DNA of 37,003 nt from Acetobacter pomorum (GTDB lineage: Bacteria; Pseudomonadota; Alphaproteobacteria; Acetobacterales; Acetobacteraceae). Positions 1 through 8,172 of the stretch are shown here, one piece after another. The notes below the pieces were generated by a model, which was given only the letters and a program-made list of their open reading frames with translations, did not search any database and was not told the DNA's origin. The stretch covers positions 1 through 37,003 of the forward strand of contig NZ_PEBQ01000113.1 in NCBI RefSeq assembly GCF_002738225.1. Direction: 5' to 3'. A program made the position numbers and the translations under genes. Numbering within the stretch: the first letter of the stretch is position 1; every line of letters starts with the position of its first letter.

Positions 1-62
1 GGATTCGAACCCGTGTTGCCGCCGTGAAAGGGCGGTGTCCTAGGCCTCTAGACGAACGGGAC
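1..62 (-). tRNA. tRNA-Glu (UUC), 3' end cut by the window edge
   Basis: Read on the minus strand, the sequence starts GTCCCGTTCGTCTAGAGG and ends in the T-arm GGTTCGAATCC. The anticodon stem is CCGCC/GGCGG around the loop CTTTCAC, which gives anticodon UUC at 28-26. The acceptor stem begins at 62. About 14 bases (the 3' acceptor strand and any CCA) lie outside the window. The acceptor start GTCCCG and the D-arm fit bacterial tRNA-Glu. Confidence 0.95.
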
Positions 63-81
63 AAGAGGCTGTGTTGAGGCG

Positions 82-110
82 CTTTTAGAGATATTGCGGA
101 GGGGCGTCAA
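82..110 (-). promoter_or_regulatory. Promoter of the tRNA-Glu gene
   Basis: On the minus strand a TTGACG box (110-105) is followed after exactly 17 bases by TAAAAG (87-82). This is close to the sigma-70 consensus. Transcription would start roughly a dozen bases before the mature tRNA 5' end at 62. Box match and spacing are seen directly; use is inferred. Confidence 0.6.
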
Positions 111-224
111 GCTAGGAAATGGCGTTTTAGAAAGTTTTCGGAAAAATCATTGTTCCCGTAATATGCAGCCACGGAGCCAAGACCGATAATGATGGTGCGA
201 TAGGCATATTCTATAAGGCAACAA

Positions 225-617
225 GTGCGCGTGAAGATCAGACAATTTATATTAGGGGTGCTGGTGTACGGTCTTGCATATCCTGCTCCTTTGTTTGCAG
301 AAAATGCAGAATATCAGGTTGTCACTTGCCAGCTTTCGGCTGGGCGTCCCGTATTTTGTGGTATGCCTTTTACAGGGGAGACGGTTCTTTCTTTATCGCA
401 AACGAATGGTGATTATCATAAATGCTCCGTTGCTGGGGGCAATGTCACGTTCTGCGGTGCGCCTTATACTGGCAAAGCTATCATTCAACAGTCGCACGGT
501 ATGTATGCATCCTGCCTGATCGAATTGGGGCAGGTGAAAATGTGTGGTGTCCCTTATACGGGTCGGGCTGTTATTCGTAAGGGGCATTCTCTATTTTCAG
601 AGCCCCAGCTCCAATAA
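225..617 (+). CDS. Small secreted protein with three cysteine-pair repeats
   Basis: No family was recognised. The 130-residue product starts at a GTG with AAGG about 6 bases upstream; a second in-frame GTG two codons later is also possible. Residues 1-25 look like a Sec signal peptide: basic N-terminus, hydrophobic core, and a likely cut after LFA. The mature part is three repeats of about 31 residues, each ending in CG-x-P-[FY]-TG. The cysteine pairs are C35/C45, C67/C78 and C97/C107. Six cysteines in an exported protein suggest disulfide-stabilised hairpins in the periplasm or outside the cell. The gene is monocistronic, and its last 21 bases overlap the end of the convergent DUF1489 gene. 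The coding assignment is fairly firm because the repeats are protein-level; function is unknown. Confidence 0.72.
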   Translation: MRVKIRQFILGVLVYGLAYPAPLFAENAEYQVVTCQLSAGRPVFCGMPFTGETVLSLSQTNGDYHKCSVAGGNVTFCGAPYTGKAIIQQSHGMYASCLIELGQVKMCGVPYTGRAVIRKGHSLFSEPQLQ

Positions 618-1031
618 TTTTTTCTGAAGAGAAAGCGGTAGGCTTACTGGTTGGGTTTCAGCGTCTTTTAAGTCTGCGGGTGCATCTTGGTTTTGCAGAT
701 AGCGCCATCCTTGAAATGGTCGCATGGCACGTGGCTGCACAGGAATAATGGAGGGAGATAGCAGAATCAGCGTGCCTTGCGTGCCATCTGATCGGGTTGT
801 GGATTGAATATCCAGAATGGGCTGCCGACAGAGAATAAGCCCGTTGATAACCCGGTAAAGTGATCCCCCATCTAACAGGGCATCCTTTTGCTTGGGGAAA
901 GAGCGGGTGTGTACAACAGGCAATGGAGATGCATGATCTGGGTGGGCGCGGGTATTGAATGGCTGTTTCAGCCGTTCTGCCAAATCATCAAGTGATTCAA
1001 CACCCACGGCCAACTTGATCAGATGAAGCAT
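597..1031 (-). CDS. DUF1489 family protein
   Basis: The 144-residue product starts MLHLIKLAVGVESLDDL and contains LDGGSLYRVI and RPFQGWRYL. These are hallmarks of the DUF1489 family of alphaproteobacteria, whose members are about this length. The function of the family is unknown. There is no signal peptide or membrane segment, so it is probably cytoplasmic. GGA lies a few bases before the ATG. It is 44 bases downstream of hemW on the same strand and may be the last gene of a kup-hemW-DUF1489 unit. The stop codon lies inside the end of the convergent gene at 225-617, with no room for a separate terminator. Confidence 0.85.
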   Translation of the reverse strand: MLHLIKLAVGVESLDDLAERLKQPFNTRAHPDHASPLPVVHTRSFPKQKDALLDGGSLYRVINGLILCRQPILDIQSTTRSDGTQGTLILLSPSIIPVQPRAMRPFQGWRYLQNQDAPADLKDAETQPVSLPLSLQKKLLELGL

Positions 1032-1075
1032 TTTTCCAATGTAGTGTGTCTCAAACAGCAGACAAGGTTCTGTTT

Positions 1076-2230
1076 TTACAGCACCAAGGCATGTAGCAGG
1101 GCTTCTAGCCGTAAACGGCCTTCTTCTGTCGCGTATAAATGGGTAGGCGTGTGCACAAGATAGCCTTCTTCCAACGCAGCGGCCAGAATAACCGGGTCCA
1201 GCGTTTGTGCCAGTTGCAGGCCTGTACGTGCCTCAAAATGCTTGAGCGCAATGCCTTCCCTTAGGCGCAGGCCCATCAGCAGCATTTCGCGCGCACGTTC
1301 TTGAGGCACAAGGGGTTCCTGAGCTGTCTGGCCAGAACCTGTGCGTTCCACAAGGTCCGCCCATGGTTCTGGGGCACGGTGCCTGCGGGTAGCGTAAAGG
1401 TGTCCATCCAGCGTAATGCGCCCATGTGCACCGGGGCCAAGGCCCAGATAATCACCGTAATGCCAGTATGTCAGATTATGGCGGCTTTCACTACCGGGCT
1501 TGGCGTAATTGGAAACCTCATACGCATTGAGCCCATGTGCATGGGTAATGGTCGTTGTGGCTTCGTAGAGTGCGGCGGCTGTTTCTTCATCCGGCAGGCT
1601 AAAGCTGCCTTGCCGATAGAGGGCTTCAAACTTGGTGCCCGGCTCAATGGTTAACTGATAGAGCGAGACATGGTCAGCAACCAGTTGCAAGGCTGTTTCC
1701 AGCTCAGTTTTCCATGCGGCCACAGTCTGTTCAGGGCGCGCGTAAATCAGGTCAAACGTAATGCGTGGAAACACTGAACGGGCAAGTTCCAATGCAGCCA
1801 GTGCCTGAGTGGCGGAATGCTGGCGGCCCAGAAAATGCAGCGCCTCATCATTGAGTGCCTGAATGCCAAGAGAGACACGGTTGATGCCAGCAAGCCGAAA
1901 ATCTTTCAGCTTGTCAGCTTCCACACTGGTAGGATTGGCTTCCAGTGTAATTTCAAGATCAGGGGCTGCATCAAACAGAGATGTGGCATCTTCAATCAGA
2001 TGGGCAACGGTTTGTGGCGCCATGAGAGAAGGTGTGCCACCGCCAAAAAAGATAGATGTCAGGCGGCGGCGGCCCAAGCGACGGGCTTCATGCGCAAGCT
2101 CTGTGCGCAGTGCTTGTGCAAAACGGGCTTGTGGAATTTCTGCCCGTACGTGTGAGTTAAAGTCACAGTACGGGCATTTGGCCAAACAGAAAGGCCAGTG
2201 GATATAAAGGGCGAGTGCGTCCTGTTTCAC
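1076..2230 (-). CDS. hemW: HemW-like radical SAM heme chaperone
   Basis: The 384-residue radical SAM protein carries the CxxxCxxC cluster motif at C15, C19 and C22, GGGTPS at 63-68, and HNLTYW at 251-256. The last motif is typical of HemW and separates it from true HemN coproporphyrinogen dehydrogenases. HemW proteins bind heme and an iron-sulfur cluster and are thought to insert heme into respiratory enzymes; older annotations call them oxygen-independent coproporphyrinogen oxidases. The start is GTG, 4 bases after the kup stop codon, so translation is probably coupled to kup. No strong ribosome-binding site is visible. Length fits the family. A heme chaperone suits an organism with many membrane cytochromes. 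Confidence 0.9.
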   Translation of the reverse strand: MKQDALALYIHWPFCLAKCPYCDFNSHVRAEIPQARFAQALRTELAHEARRLGRRRLTSIFFGGGTPSLMAPQTVAHLIEDATSLFDAAPDLEITLEANPTSVEADKLKDFRLAGINRVSLGIQALNDEALHFLGRQHSATQALAALELARSVFPRITFDLIYARPEQTVAAWKTELETALQLVADHVSLYQLTIEPGTKFEALYRQGSFSLPDEETAAALYEATTTITHAHGLNAYEVSNYAKPGSESRHNLTYWHYGDYLGLGPGAHGRITLDGHLYATRRHRAPEPWADLVERTGSGQTAQEPLVPQERAREMLLMGLRLREGIALKHFEARTGLQLAQTLDPVILAAALEEGYLVHTPTHLYATEEGRLRLEALLHALVL

Positions 2231-2234
2231 AGTG

Positions 2235-4217
2235 TTAGATGGCCACCTTTACACCCAGTTCCACAACACGATCTGGCGGAATGCGGAAGAACTCCATACT
2301 GGAGGTGGAGTTACGGAGCATGAACAGGAATATGGACATTCTCCAGCGTGACATGCGTGGTACGGAGGAACGTGTAATCAGCTCGCGGGATGTGAAGTAG
2401 GAGGCCTGAAGCGCATCAAAATCCACGCCGTTGGCTTTCAGTTCTTCCAGTGCGCGGGGAATATTGGGCATTTCCATAAAACCGTACCGCAGCACAACAC
2501 GGTAGATATCTGGGGCCAGTTCTTCCACGGCTACACGATGGCCGCGTTCTGCTTCGGGTTGGTCCAGATTTTGCACGGTTACAAACAGCACGTGGTCATG
2601 CAGGATTTTGTTGTGGCGCAAATTATGCAGCAGGCACGGGGGCACAAAATCTGGCGTGCTGGTCATAAACACGGCCATGCCGGGCACACGGATAATGCGA
2701 GACTGTGGAAGGCGGGCAATAAAGGACCCCATAGGCAGGCTATCTTGCCGCTGACGCGCAATAATAAGGCTGCGGCCTTTTTTCCATGTTGTCATCATCA
2801 GTGTCAGCACACAGCCAAGCATGACCGGCACCCAGCCCCCATCTGGAATTTTGAGGGCGTTGGCGGCAAAAAAAGTGCTGTCCAGCAGCAGGAAGCCACC
2901 AAACACGGTGCCGACTTTCCATGCGGGCCAGTCAAAGTGGCGGCGGAACACCACAATGGCCAGAATAGAGGTGCAGATAAACGTGCCCGTAACCGCAATA
3001 CCGTAGGCAGAGGCCAGAGCATCTGAACTGCGGAAGGCCACCACCAGCAGCACGGCGCCAACAGCCAGAAAGCGGTTGAAGTCTGGCAGGTAAATCTGCC
3101 CTTCTTCATCCGCATTGGTATGGGTAATGCGGAGCCGCGGCATATAGCCCAACTGGATTAACTGACGGCAGATGGAAAACCCGCCAGAAATGCCAGCCTG
3201 ACTGGCAATAACAGTAGCAAAGGTGGAAAGCACCACCATTGGCCCCTGCATCCAGTGCGGGCACAGCAGAAAGAAGGGGTTTGCCAAGGCTTTAGGGTCA
3301 GCAATAACCAGCGCTGCCTGCCCGAAGTAGTTGAGTACCAGCATAGGCAGCACAAAAAAGAGCCACGCATAACGGATAGGTGCCCGGCCAAAATGGCCCA
3401 TATCGGCGTACAGAGCTTCTGCCCCGGTTACACACAACACCACAGAGCCAAGCGCTAGAAAGGAAAGCTTACCGTGGTAGAATATGAATTCTAGCGCATA
3501 GGTGGGAGAAAGCGCCATAAGAATGGCCGGATGGTGCAGAATTTCCATAAGGCCCAGCACACCCAATGTGCCAAACCAGAGCAGCATTATGGGCCCAAAA
3601 ATGGCTCCAACCTTGCCAGTGCCAATCCACTGCACACTGAACAGACTGATAATGACAAGTATGGCCACGGGTATGACAAAGTCATGCGCCGCGGGCACAC
3701 TGACCTCCACCCCCTCAATGGCAGAAAGCACGGAAATGGCGGGGGTAATAATGCCATCACCAAAAAACAGACAGGCCCCTACAATGCCCACCAACCCCAA
3801 TATCCATCGGGTTTTTTGGTTGATGACTACACGCTGGGCAAGAGACATAATGGCAAGGATTCCGCCCTCACCATTATGGTCGGCCCGCATGATCAGAATA
3901 ACGTATTTGACCGTGACAATCAGGATCAGTGTCCAGAAGATCAGACTGGCAACGCCCAGAATTTCCCACGGAGCCACCTGATGGTGGCCAGAAATAACTT
4001 CTACTGTAGAGCGGAAGGCATAAAGTGGGCTGGTGCCGATATCACCATACACAACGCCCAGCACGCCCAGCAGGGCGGCAAAGCCAACTGGGGCGGCAGC
4101 GTGCTGCGGTTGGTCGGCGTCAAATTCCGTAATGCGCCGCGGTTCCGGCGCTGAAGCCACATGCGGCTGATTTCCTGCAGGAGGAGAACCAGCCGGTTTG
4201 TTGGCGGGGTCAGTCAT
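2235..4217 (-). CDS. kup: Kup-type potassium uptake protein
   Basis: The 660-residue product belongs to the KUP/HAK/KT potassium transporters, inner-membrane proton-coupled K+ importers. The N-terminal 45 residues are polar and rich in proline and alanine. They are followed by [15 protein letters not shown] (about 54-68), the family signature, and then by about 12 hydrophobic segments. [11 protein letters not shown] follows the second or third segment. The C-terminal 170 or so residues are soluble, as in E. coli Kup (622 residues). It starts at ATG, preceded only by weak GAG. It lies 113 bases after yggS and 4 bases before hemW on the same strand. Nothing is truncated. Confidence 0.95.
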   Translation of the reverse strand: MTDPANKPAGSPPAGNQPHVASAPEPRRITEFDADQPQHAAAPVGFAALLGVLGVVYGDIGTSPLYAFRSTVEVISGHHQVAPWEILGVASLIFWTLILIVTVKYVILIMRADHNGEGGILAIMSLAQRVVINQKTRWILGLVGIVGACLFFGDGIITPAISVLSAIEGVEVSVPAAHDFVIPVAILVIISLFSVQWIGTGKVGAIFGPIMLLWFGTLGVLGLMEILHHPAILMALSPTYALEFIFYHGKLSFLALGSVVLCVTGAEALYADMGHFGRAPIRYAWLFFVLPMLVLNYFGQAALVIADPKALANPFFLLCPHWMQGPMVVLSTFATVIASQAGISGGFSICRQLIQLGYMPRLRITHTNADEEGQIYLPDFNRFLAVGAVLLVVAFRSSDALASAYGIAVTGTFICTSILAIVVFRRHFDWPAWKVGTVFGGFLLLDSTFFAANALKIPDGGWVPVMLGCVLTLMMTTWKKGRSLIIARQRQDSLPMGSFIARLPQSRIIRVPGMAVFMTSTPDFVPPCLLHNLRHNKILHDHVLFVTVQNLDQPEAERGHRVAVEELAPDIYRVVLRYGFMEMPNIPRALEELKANGVDFDALQASYFTSRELITRSSVPRMSRWRMSIFLFMLRNSTSSMEFFRIPPDRVVELGVKVAI

Positions 4218-4264
4218 GGTGTCTCTGGCTCCACGTCAGTCTTGCTCGGGCACATTGCCCCGTT

Positions 4265-4317
4265 CGCCCTGCATAAAGGGCGCAGATAGGAGGAAGCAAG
4301 GCATACTGGCTTCCTCC
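4265..4317 (-). other. Two tandem hairpins between yggS and kup
   Basis: Two perfect inverted repeats lie side by side: GGAGGAAGC (4289-4297) with GCTTCCTCC (4309-4317), loop 11, and CGCCCT (4265-4270) with AGGGCG (4277-4282), loop 6. Neither is followed by a clear run of T on the minus strand, so they are not textbook intrinsic terminators. They could weaken read-through from yggS into kup or shape the kup leader. Confidence 0.35.
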
Positions 4318-4330
4318 CAGAAAATGAAAA

Positions 4331-5029
4331 TTATGGAGAAGGTGGTCGCGGCCCGAAAATTGCGGTACCTACGCGCACAAGTGTTGCGCCTTCAGCAATG
4401 GCTTGAGGGTAATCAGCTGACATGCCCATGGAAAGAACAGGAAGCCCATGTTCCTGTGCCATACTGCGCAGTAGCCGGAAATGTGGAACAGGATCTTGTG
4501 TTGCTGGCGGAATGCACATCAGCCCTTGCAGTTTGGCTCCAAACTGCTGGCGGCAGGTGCGGATAAAAGCATCAGCCTTTTCACGCGGGACGCCAAATTT
4601 CTGGGGTTCATCACCTGTGTTGACTTCAATCAACAGTTCCGGCAGGCGGCCTTCCTTATCGGCGGCCTTGACAAGAGCTTCTGCCAGTTCTGGCCGATCC
4701 AGGCTTTCTATCACATCGGCAATGCGCACCGCATCACGCGCTTTGTTTGTTTGCAGGCCGCCGATCAGGTGCAGTCGGAGGTCAGGATAAGTTGCCCGCA
4801 GGGCGGGAAACTTGCTGGCAGCTTCCTGCACCCGGTTTTCTCCAAACACACGCTGGCCAGCGGCAAGAGCTTCCTGCACGCTGGAAAGCGGATGGAATTT
4901 GGAAACGGCAACCAGCGTGACAGAGGCGGGATCTCGGCCTGCTGCGTGTGCGGCTGCGTCAATATTCTGGCGAACGGCGGCAAGCCGGTCCGCCAGAACA
5001 GATGAGGGAGGGGTGGATGGTGTTTCCAT
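4331..5029 (-). CDS. yggS: YggS/PLPBP family PLP homeostasis protein
   Basis: The 232-residue product is a single-domain alanine-racemase-fold protein that binds pyridoxal phosphate. K44 in VAVSKFHP is the expected cofactor lysine. FGENRVQE (62-69), HLIGGLQTNK and the C-terminal SMGMSADYPQAIAEG followed by VRVGTAIFG are all family hallmarks. These proteins are not enzymes; they buffer PLP and affect amino-acid metabolism. Usual length is 220-240, so it is complete. The ATG has only a weak ribosome-binding site. A short inverted repeat lies 26-41 bases upstream. It sits alone between the quinone oxidoreductase and kup, all on the minus strand. Confidence 0.93.
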   Translation of the reverse strand: METPSTPPSSVLADRLAAVRQNIDAAAHAAGRDPASVTLVAVSKFHPLSSVQEALAAGQRVFGENRVQEAASKFPALRATYPDLRLHLIGGLQTNKARDAVRIADVIESLDRPELAEALVKAADKEGRLPELLIEVNTGDEPQKFGVPREKADAFIRTCRQQFGAKLQGLMCIPPATQDPVPHFRLLRSMAQEHGLPVLSMGMSADYPQAIAEGATLVRVGTAIFGPRPPSP

Positions 5030-5054
5030 GAGGCGTCAAAATGCTTGAAGATGC

Positions 5055-5070
5055 GCACTTGGTCAAGTGC
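5055..5070. promoter_or_regulatory. Perfect 7-bp dyad upstream of yggS
   Basis: GCACTTG (5055-5061) and CAAGTGC (5064-5070) form a perfect inverted repeat with a 2-base spacer, 26-41 bases before the yggS start. Size and position fit an operator for a dimeric regulator or a small hairpin in the leader. No regulator can be named. Confidence 0.35.
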
Positions 5071-5174
5071 TGCAAACGCCGCATACCTATGTTAGGAGCA
5101 GAAGACAGTTTTTTCAGGCATCTAGGTAGTCTTCACCTTGGGGTATGGAAAAAGCCCTAAGTATAAAACCTATT

Positions 5175-6206
5175 TTATGCTGCAAGAGAATCGACTGTTA
5201 GTATAATTTTACCAAAATGCTTTCCATCTTCCATAGCCTGATGGGCGGCTGCTGCCTGTGCGAGTGGAAAAGTTTGATGGATAAAGGGCCGTATTGTGCC
5301 ATTGGCCAACAAAGGCCAGACTTTTGCTGCCAGATCCTGCGCAATACGGGCCTTGCTGCCATTATCGCGTGCCCGTAGCGTACTGCCGGTTACGGTCAGG
5401 CGCCTTGTCATAATACGCGCCAGATTAGCCTGTTCTGCCTTGGCGCCCCCTTGCAAGGCAATAATGACAAGGCGACCATCTGGTGCAAGGCATTTGAGGT
5501 TCCGGTCAAAATAGGCGCCGCCTATCATATCCAGAATAACATTTACGCCTTCATTTTTTGTAAGCGTGGCAATGCGTTCAGCAAAATCTTCAGTTTTGTA
5601 GTTAATGGCCTGTGCGCCCAGTTCTGTGCACAAATCGCATTTTTCAGCAGTGCCTGCTGTTGCAAAGGCTTTGCCGCCAAAAGCTTTAACAAGCTGAATA
5701 GCCGTTGTGCCAATACCGCTGCTGCCGCCATGTATCAATACGCGCGTATCTTTGGGCAGTATTGTGGGCATGAACAGGTTGGACCAGACGGTAAAAAAGG
5801 TTTCCGGCAGGGCGGCCGCTTCTATGGCATTAAAGTTGGCCGGCCATGGTAGGCATTGCCCGGCAGGAACAAGACAATATTCTGCATATCCTCCGCCATT
5901 GGCCAACGCACATACGCGGCTGCCAAGAGCAGGCATTGTAACGCCATCCTGCGGAAGACCCAAGGCAACCACTTCCCCAGCTATTTCAAGCCCTAATCTG
6001 GGGCAGGCACCGGGCGGAGGGGGATAAAGACCTTTGCGCTGCATGATATCTGGTCGGTTCACACCTGCCGCCATGACGCGCACCAAAACTTCCCCCCGCC
6101 CAGGTTGAGGAACCTGTATGGTTTCCAGATGCAAAACATCTGGCGCACCTGCTTGTGTAAAGCAGACAGCTTTCATGGTTGAAGGCAGAAGTGAGGAAGT
6201 AGACAT
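5175..6206 (-). CDS. Zinc-independent quinone oxidoreductase (MDR family, PIG3/QOR-like)
   Basis: The 343-residue product is a medium-chain dehydrogenase/reductase of the NADPH:quinone oxidoreductase branch. It has MKAVCFTQAGAPDVL near the N-terminus, the GRGEVLVRV and AAGVNRPDIMQRKG blocks of the catalytic domain, and IHGGSSGIGTTAIQL as the NADP-binding turn. Catalytic zinc ligands are absent, as expected in this branch. HGGSSGIG resembles PIG3-type enzymes, which reduce quinones by one electron. I chose the ATG at 6206 because GGAA stands about 6 bases upstream. A TTG 21 bases further up is possible but weaker. A dyad (6230-6250) lies just upstream. A weak ATAAAA/TTTTAT hairpin overlaps the stop. 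Function beyond the family is inferred. Confidence 0.88.
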   Translation of the reverse strand: MSTSSLLPSTMKAVCFTQAGAPDVLHLETIQVPQPGRGEVLVRVMAAGVNRPDIMQRKGLYPPPPGACPRLGLEIAGEVVALGLPQDGVTMPALGSRVCALANGGGYAEYCLVPAGQCLPWPANFNAIEAAALPETFFTVWSNLFMPTILPKDTRVLIHGGSSGIGTTAIQLVKAFGGKAFATAGTAEKCDLCTELGAQAINYKTEDFAERIATLTKNEGVNVILDMIGGAYFDRNLKCLAPDGRLVIIALQGGAKAEQANLARIMTRRLTVTGSTLRARDNGSKARIAQDLAAKVWPLLANGTIRPFIHQTFPLAQAAAAHQAMEDGKHFGKIILTVDSLAA

Positions 6207-6229
6207 GGAGCGTTCCGCCGTAAGCAAGG

Positions 6230-6250
6230 GTTAAATCCAAAGCATTTAAC
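6230..6250. promoter_or_regulatory. Perfect 7-7-7 dyad upstream of the quinone oxidoreductase gene
   Basis: GTTAAAT (6230-6236) and ATTTAAC (6244-6250) are exact reverse complements separated by 7 bases, 24-44 bases before the ATG at 6206. A second small palindrome, CATAC-A-GTATG, is at 6258-6268. Both fit operator half-sites for a dimeric regulator, for example a redox- or quinone-responsive one, but that is inference. Confidence 0.4.
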
Positions 6251-6330
6251 GTGATGGCATACAGTATGGATGACACATGTAAGTTCACGTCCACGCTATA
6301 ATTGGAAGCTTTCTCCGGTTTGTGATGGGG

Positions 6331-8097
6331 TTAACGCCGATGTTTTTCTCCCGCCAGTTCACGGCGGGTGCGTTCCAGCTCTTCTGCATAGCGGCGCAGA
6401 ACGTAACGCTCACTCAATACGCCAATAACGTTCTTTTCTGTGTCCGTAACGGCCAGGGCAGGCCGCCCGGTGCTTTCAAATGCTGCCAAAGCGCGGGAAA
6501 GATTATCTTCTGGTGCCAGAACCGGGCTATTTGCCGGCAGAAGGTCCCGTAAAGGTATGTTGGCTGGCGTTGTTATGGATTGTACTTGCGCATATTCTAC
6601 TAACCCCATGCAGTGGTGCTGTGCATCCAGCACAACAATGTAACGCGGTGCCCGGCCTGTAAACGCAGTGCGCGCTTGGGAAACAGGTGTTTGTGCGGGT
6701 AGCGTATCTACCTGCGTGCGCATCATTTGCTCTACCGTAAGGGTGCGCATCCAGCCCACATCCACACCTGAGCGAATATTTTCGCCTCGGAGGTGAAAGC
6801 GCCATGTGGTGAAGGAGTAGCCAAAAATACGCCGTGTGGAGAGTGAGGATGTAATAGCTGCCAAAGCTACGGCTGCGGTCATGTTGGCGCTATGTGTTGT
6901 TTCCAGCGCAAGCAGAATCATGGTGAAAGGGCCGCCAATAATGGTTGTGGCCAATGCACACATGCCCGCAACAGTACAGAGCGTTATGGGAAGTGACAAA
7001 AAGGGTGCAACCAGCCCGGTAAAGGCGGCTCCCGTTAAAACACCTAGGTAGAGCGATGCAAAAAAAAGCCCACCCCGAAAGCCACTTCCGATAGAAATGG
7101 TAGAAGCAAGTGCTTTGAGCAAAAGGAGCCATATGGCCAGCCCGAGTGCAGGGGGCATAATCAGCCCTTCCCGCATGGCCATATGCCCCGAAGAAAGCAC
7201 GGATGGAGAGAGCAGAGCCAGCAATCCCACCAATAATCCCCCAACAGCCGGACGTAACCAAAGGGTTGGTAAAAAACGGCGAAAAAAAGCCTCCGTAAGT
7301 GTCACGCTTTTCATTAAACCAACGCCGATGAAGGCTGTGGCAACACCAAGCAATATAAGCAGCGGATATGCCAATGGTGGAATGGTTTGGGGAAGTGCGA
7401 GAGATAACTCTGGCAAACTGGCGCCAGCAAGATGAACAACAGCCAAAGCACAAAGTGAGGCACACGCTACAGGCGCAAGAAGGGGAAATGCGTAGGAGCC
7501 AATTACCAGTTCAAAGGCATAAAAAGCCCCAGCCAGAGGGGCATCAAAAGCAGAACCAATGGCACCTGCCGCACCGCACCCAACCAGCAGGCGTATATCG
7601 GCACGGTGCATTTGCAGGTTACGCCCTATGCGAGAGCCAAATGCAGCGCCTATCTGGCTGAACCCGGCCTCCAGACCAATGGAAGCGCCACAACCATTTG
7701 AAAGCACAGTTTGTCCTGCAACGGTCAGGCTGTCTTTCAAATTCATGCGGCCGCCATGTAAGGCATTGGCTTCAATAGGGTCTACGGGCCGATGGCGCTG
7801 GCGTGTAAGCGCAAGATTCCATAACCCAAGCAGAAGTCCTCCCGCTGTGGGTACCAGCAGAGCATGCAATGGAGTAATATGTTGCAGGCCAGAAAGTCGG
7901 GAATGCCCAGGAGCCAGAAGTTGATGCACCAGAAAGGTGGCTTTGGTCATAAGGCTGACGGCAGTACCAGCCAGTATGCCAATAAGAGCTGCCAGAACAA
8001 TAAGCCATAGGGAATCTGTACGCACCAAGGCGCGCAGAGTAACCAGAAGGCGTGCGGGTGTATTATGAGTGCGCAGGTGTTCCAGAAGTCCTGTCAT
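6331..8097 (-). CDS. ClC-family chloride channel/transporter with C-terminal CBS domains
   Basis: The 588-residue product has about ten hydrophobic segments up to residue 450, then a CBS pair (about 460-580) starting near MMRTQVDTL. The ClC core is visible: GCGASIGLEAG (about 135-145) replaces the common GREGP loop but keeps the gating glutamate E143. VDPIEANALHGG stands where the GSGIP selectivity loop is usually found. The gene belongs to a divergent bacterial ClC branch, and whether it is a channel or a proton antiporter cannot be told. The ATG at 8097 was chosen; an in-frame GTG at 8136 would add 13 residues, and neither has a good ribosome-binding site. It lies downstream of the substrate-binding protein gene on the same strand. 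Confidence 0.88.
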   Translation of the reverse strand: MTGLLEHLRTHNTPARLLVTLRALVRTDSLWLIVLAALIGILAGTAVSLMTKATFLVHQLLAPGHSRLSGLQHITPLHALLVPTAGGLLLGLWNLALTRQRHRPVDPIEANALHGGRMNLKDSLTVAGQTVLSNGCGASIGLEAGFSQIGAAFGSRIGRNLQMHRADIRLLVGCGAAGAIGSAFDAPLAGAFYAFELVIGSYAFPLLAPVACASLCALAVVHLAGASLPELSLALPQTIPPLAYPLLILLGVATAFIGVGLMKSVTLTEAFFRRFLPTLWLRPAVGGLLVGLLALLSPSVLSSGHMAMREGLIMPPALGLAIWLLLLKALASTISIGSGFRGGLFFASLYLGVLTGAAFTGLVAPFLSLPITLCTVAGMCALATTIIGGPFTMILLALETTHSANMTAAVALAAITSSLSTRRIFGYSFTTWRFHLRGENIRSGVDVGWMRTLTVEQMMRTQVDTLPAQTPVSQARTAFTGRAPRYIVVLDAQHHCMGLVEYAQVQSITTPANIPLRDLLPANSPVLAPEDNLSRALAAFESTGRPALAVTDTEKNVIGVLSERYVLRRYAEELERTRRELAGEKHRR

Positions 8098-8172
8098 GGA
8101 TCGGACATAACAGGACGACTGAGTAAGGTCCAACACATCACATAACTGTCATGCACTTTTATGAAGAACAGA

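Noticed and set aside
3531..4154. Plus-strand open frame of 207 codons inside kup
   Set aside because: It lies wholly antisense to the well-matched Kup coding region, and its residue composition (Asn, His, Gly rich) is that of a shadow frame.
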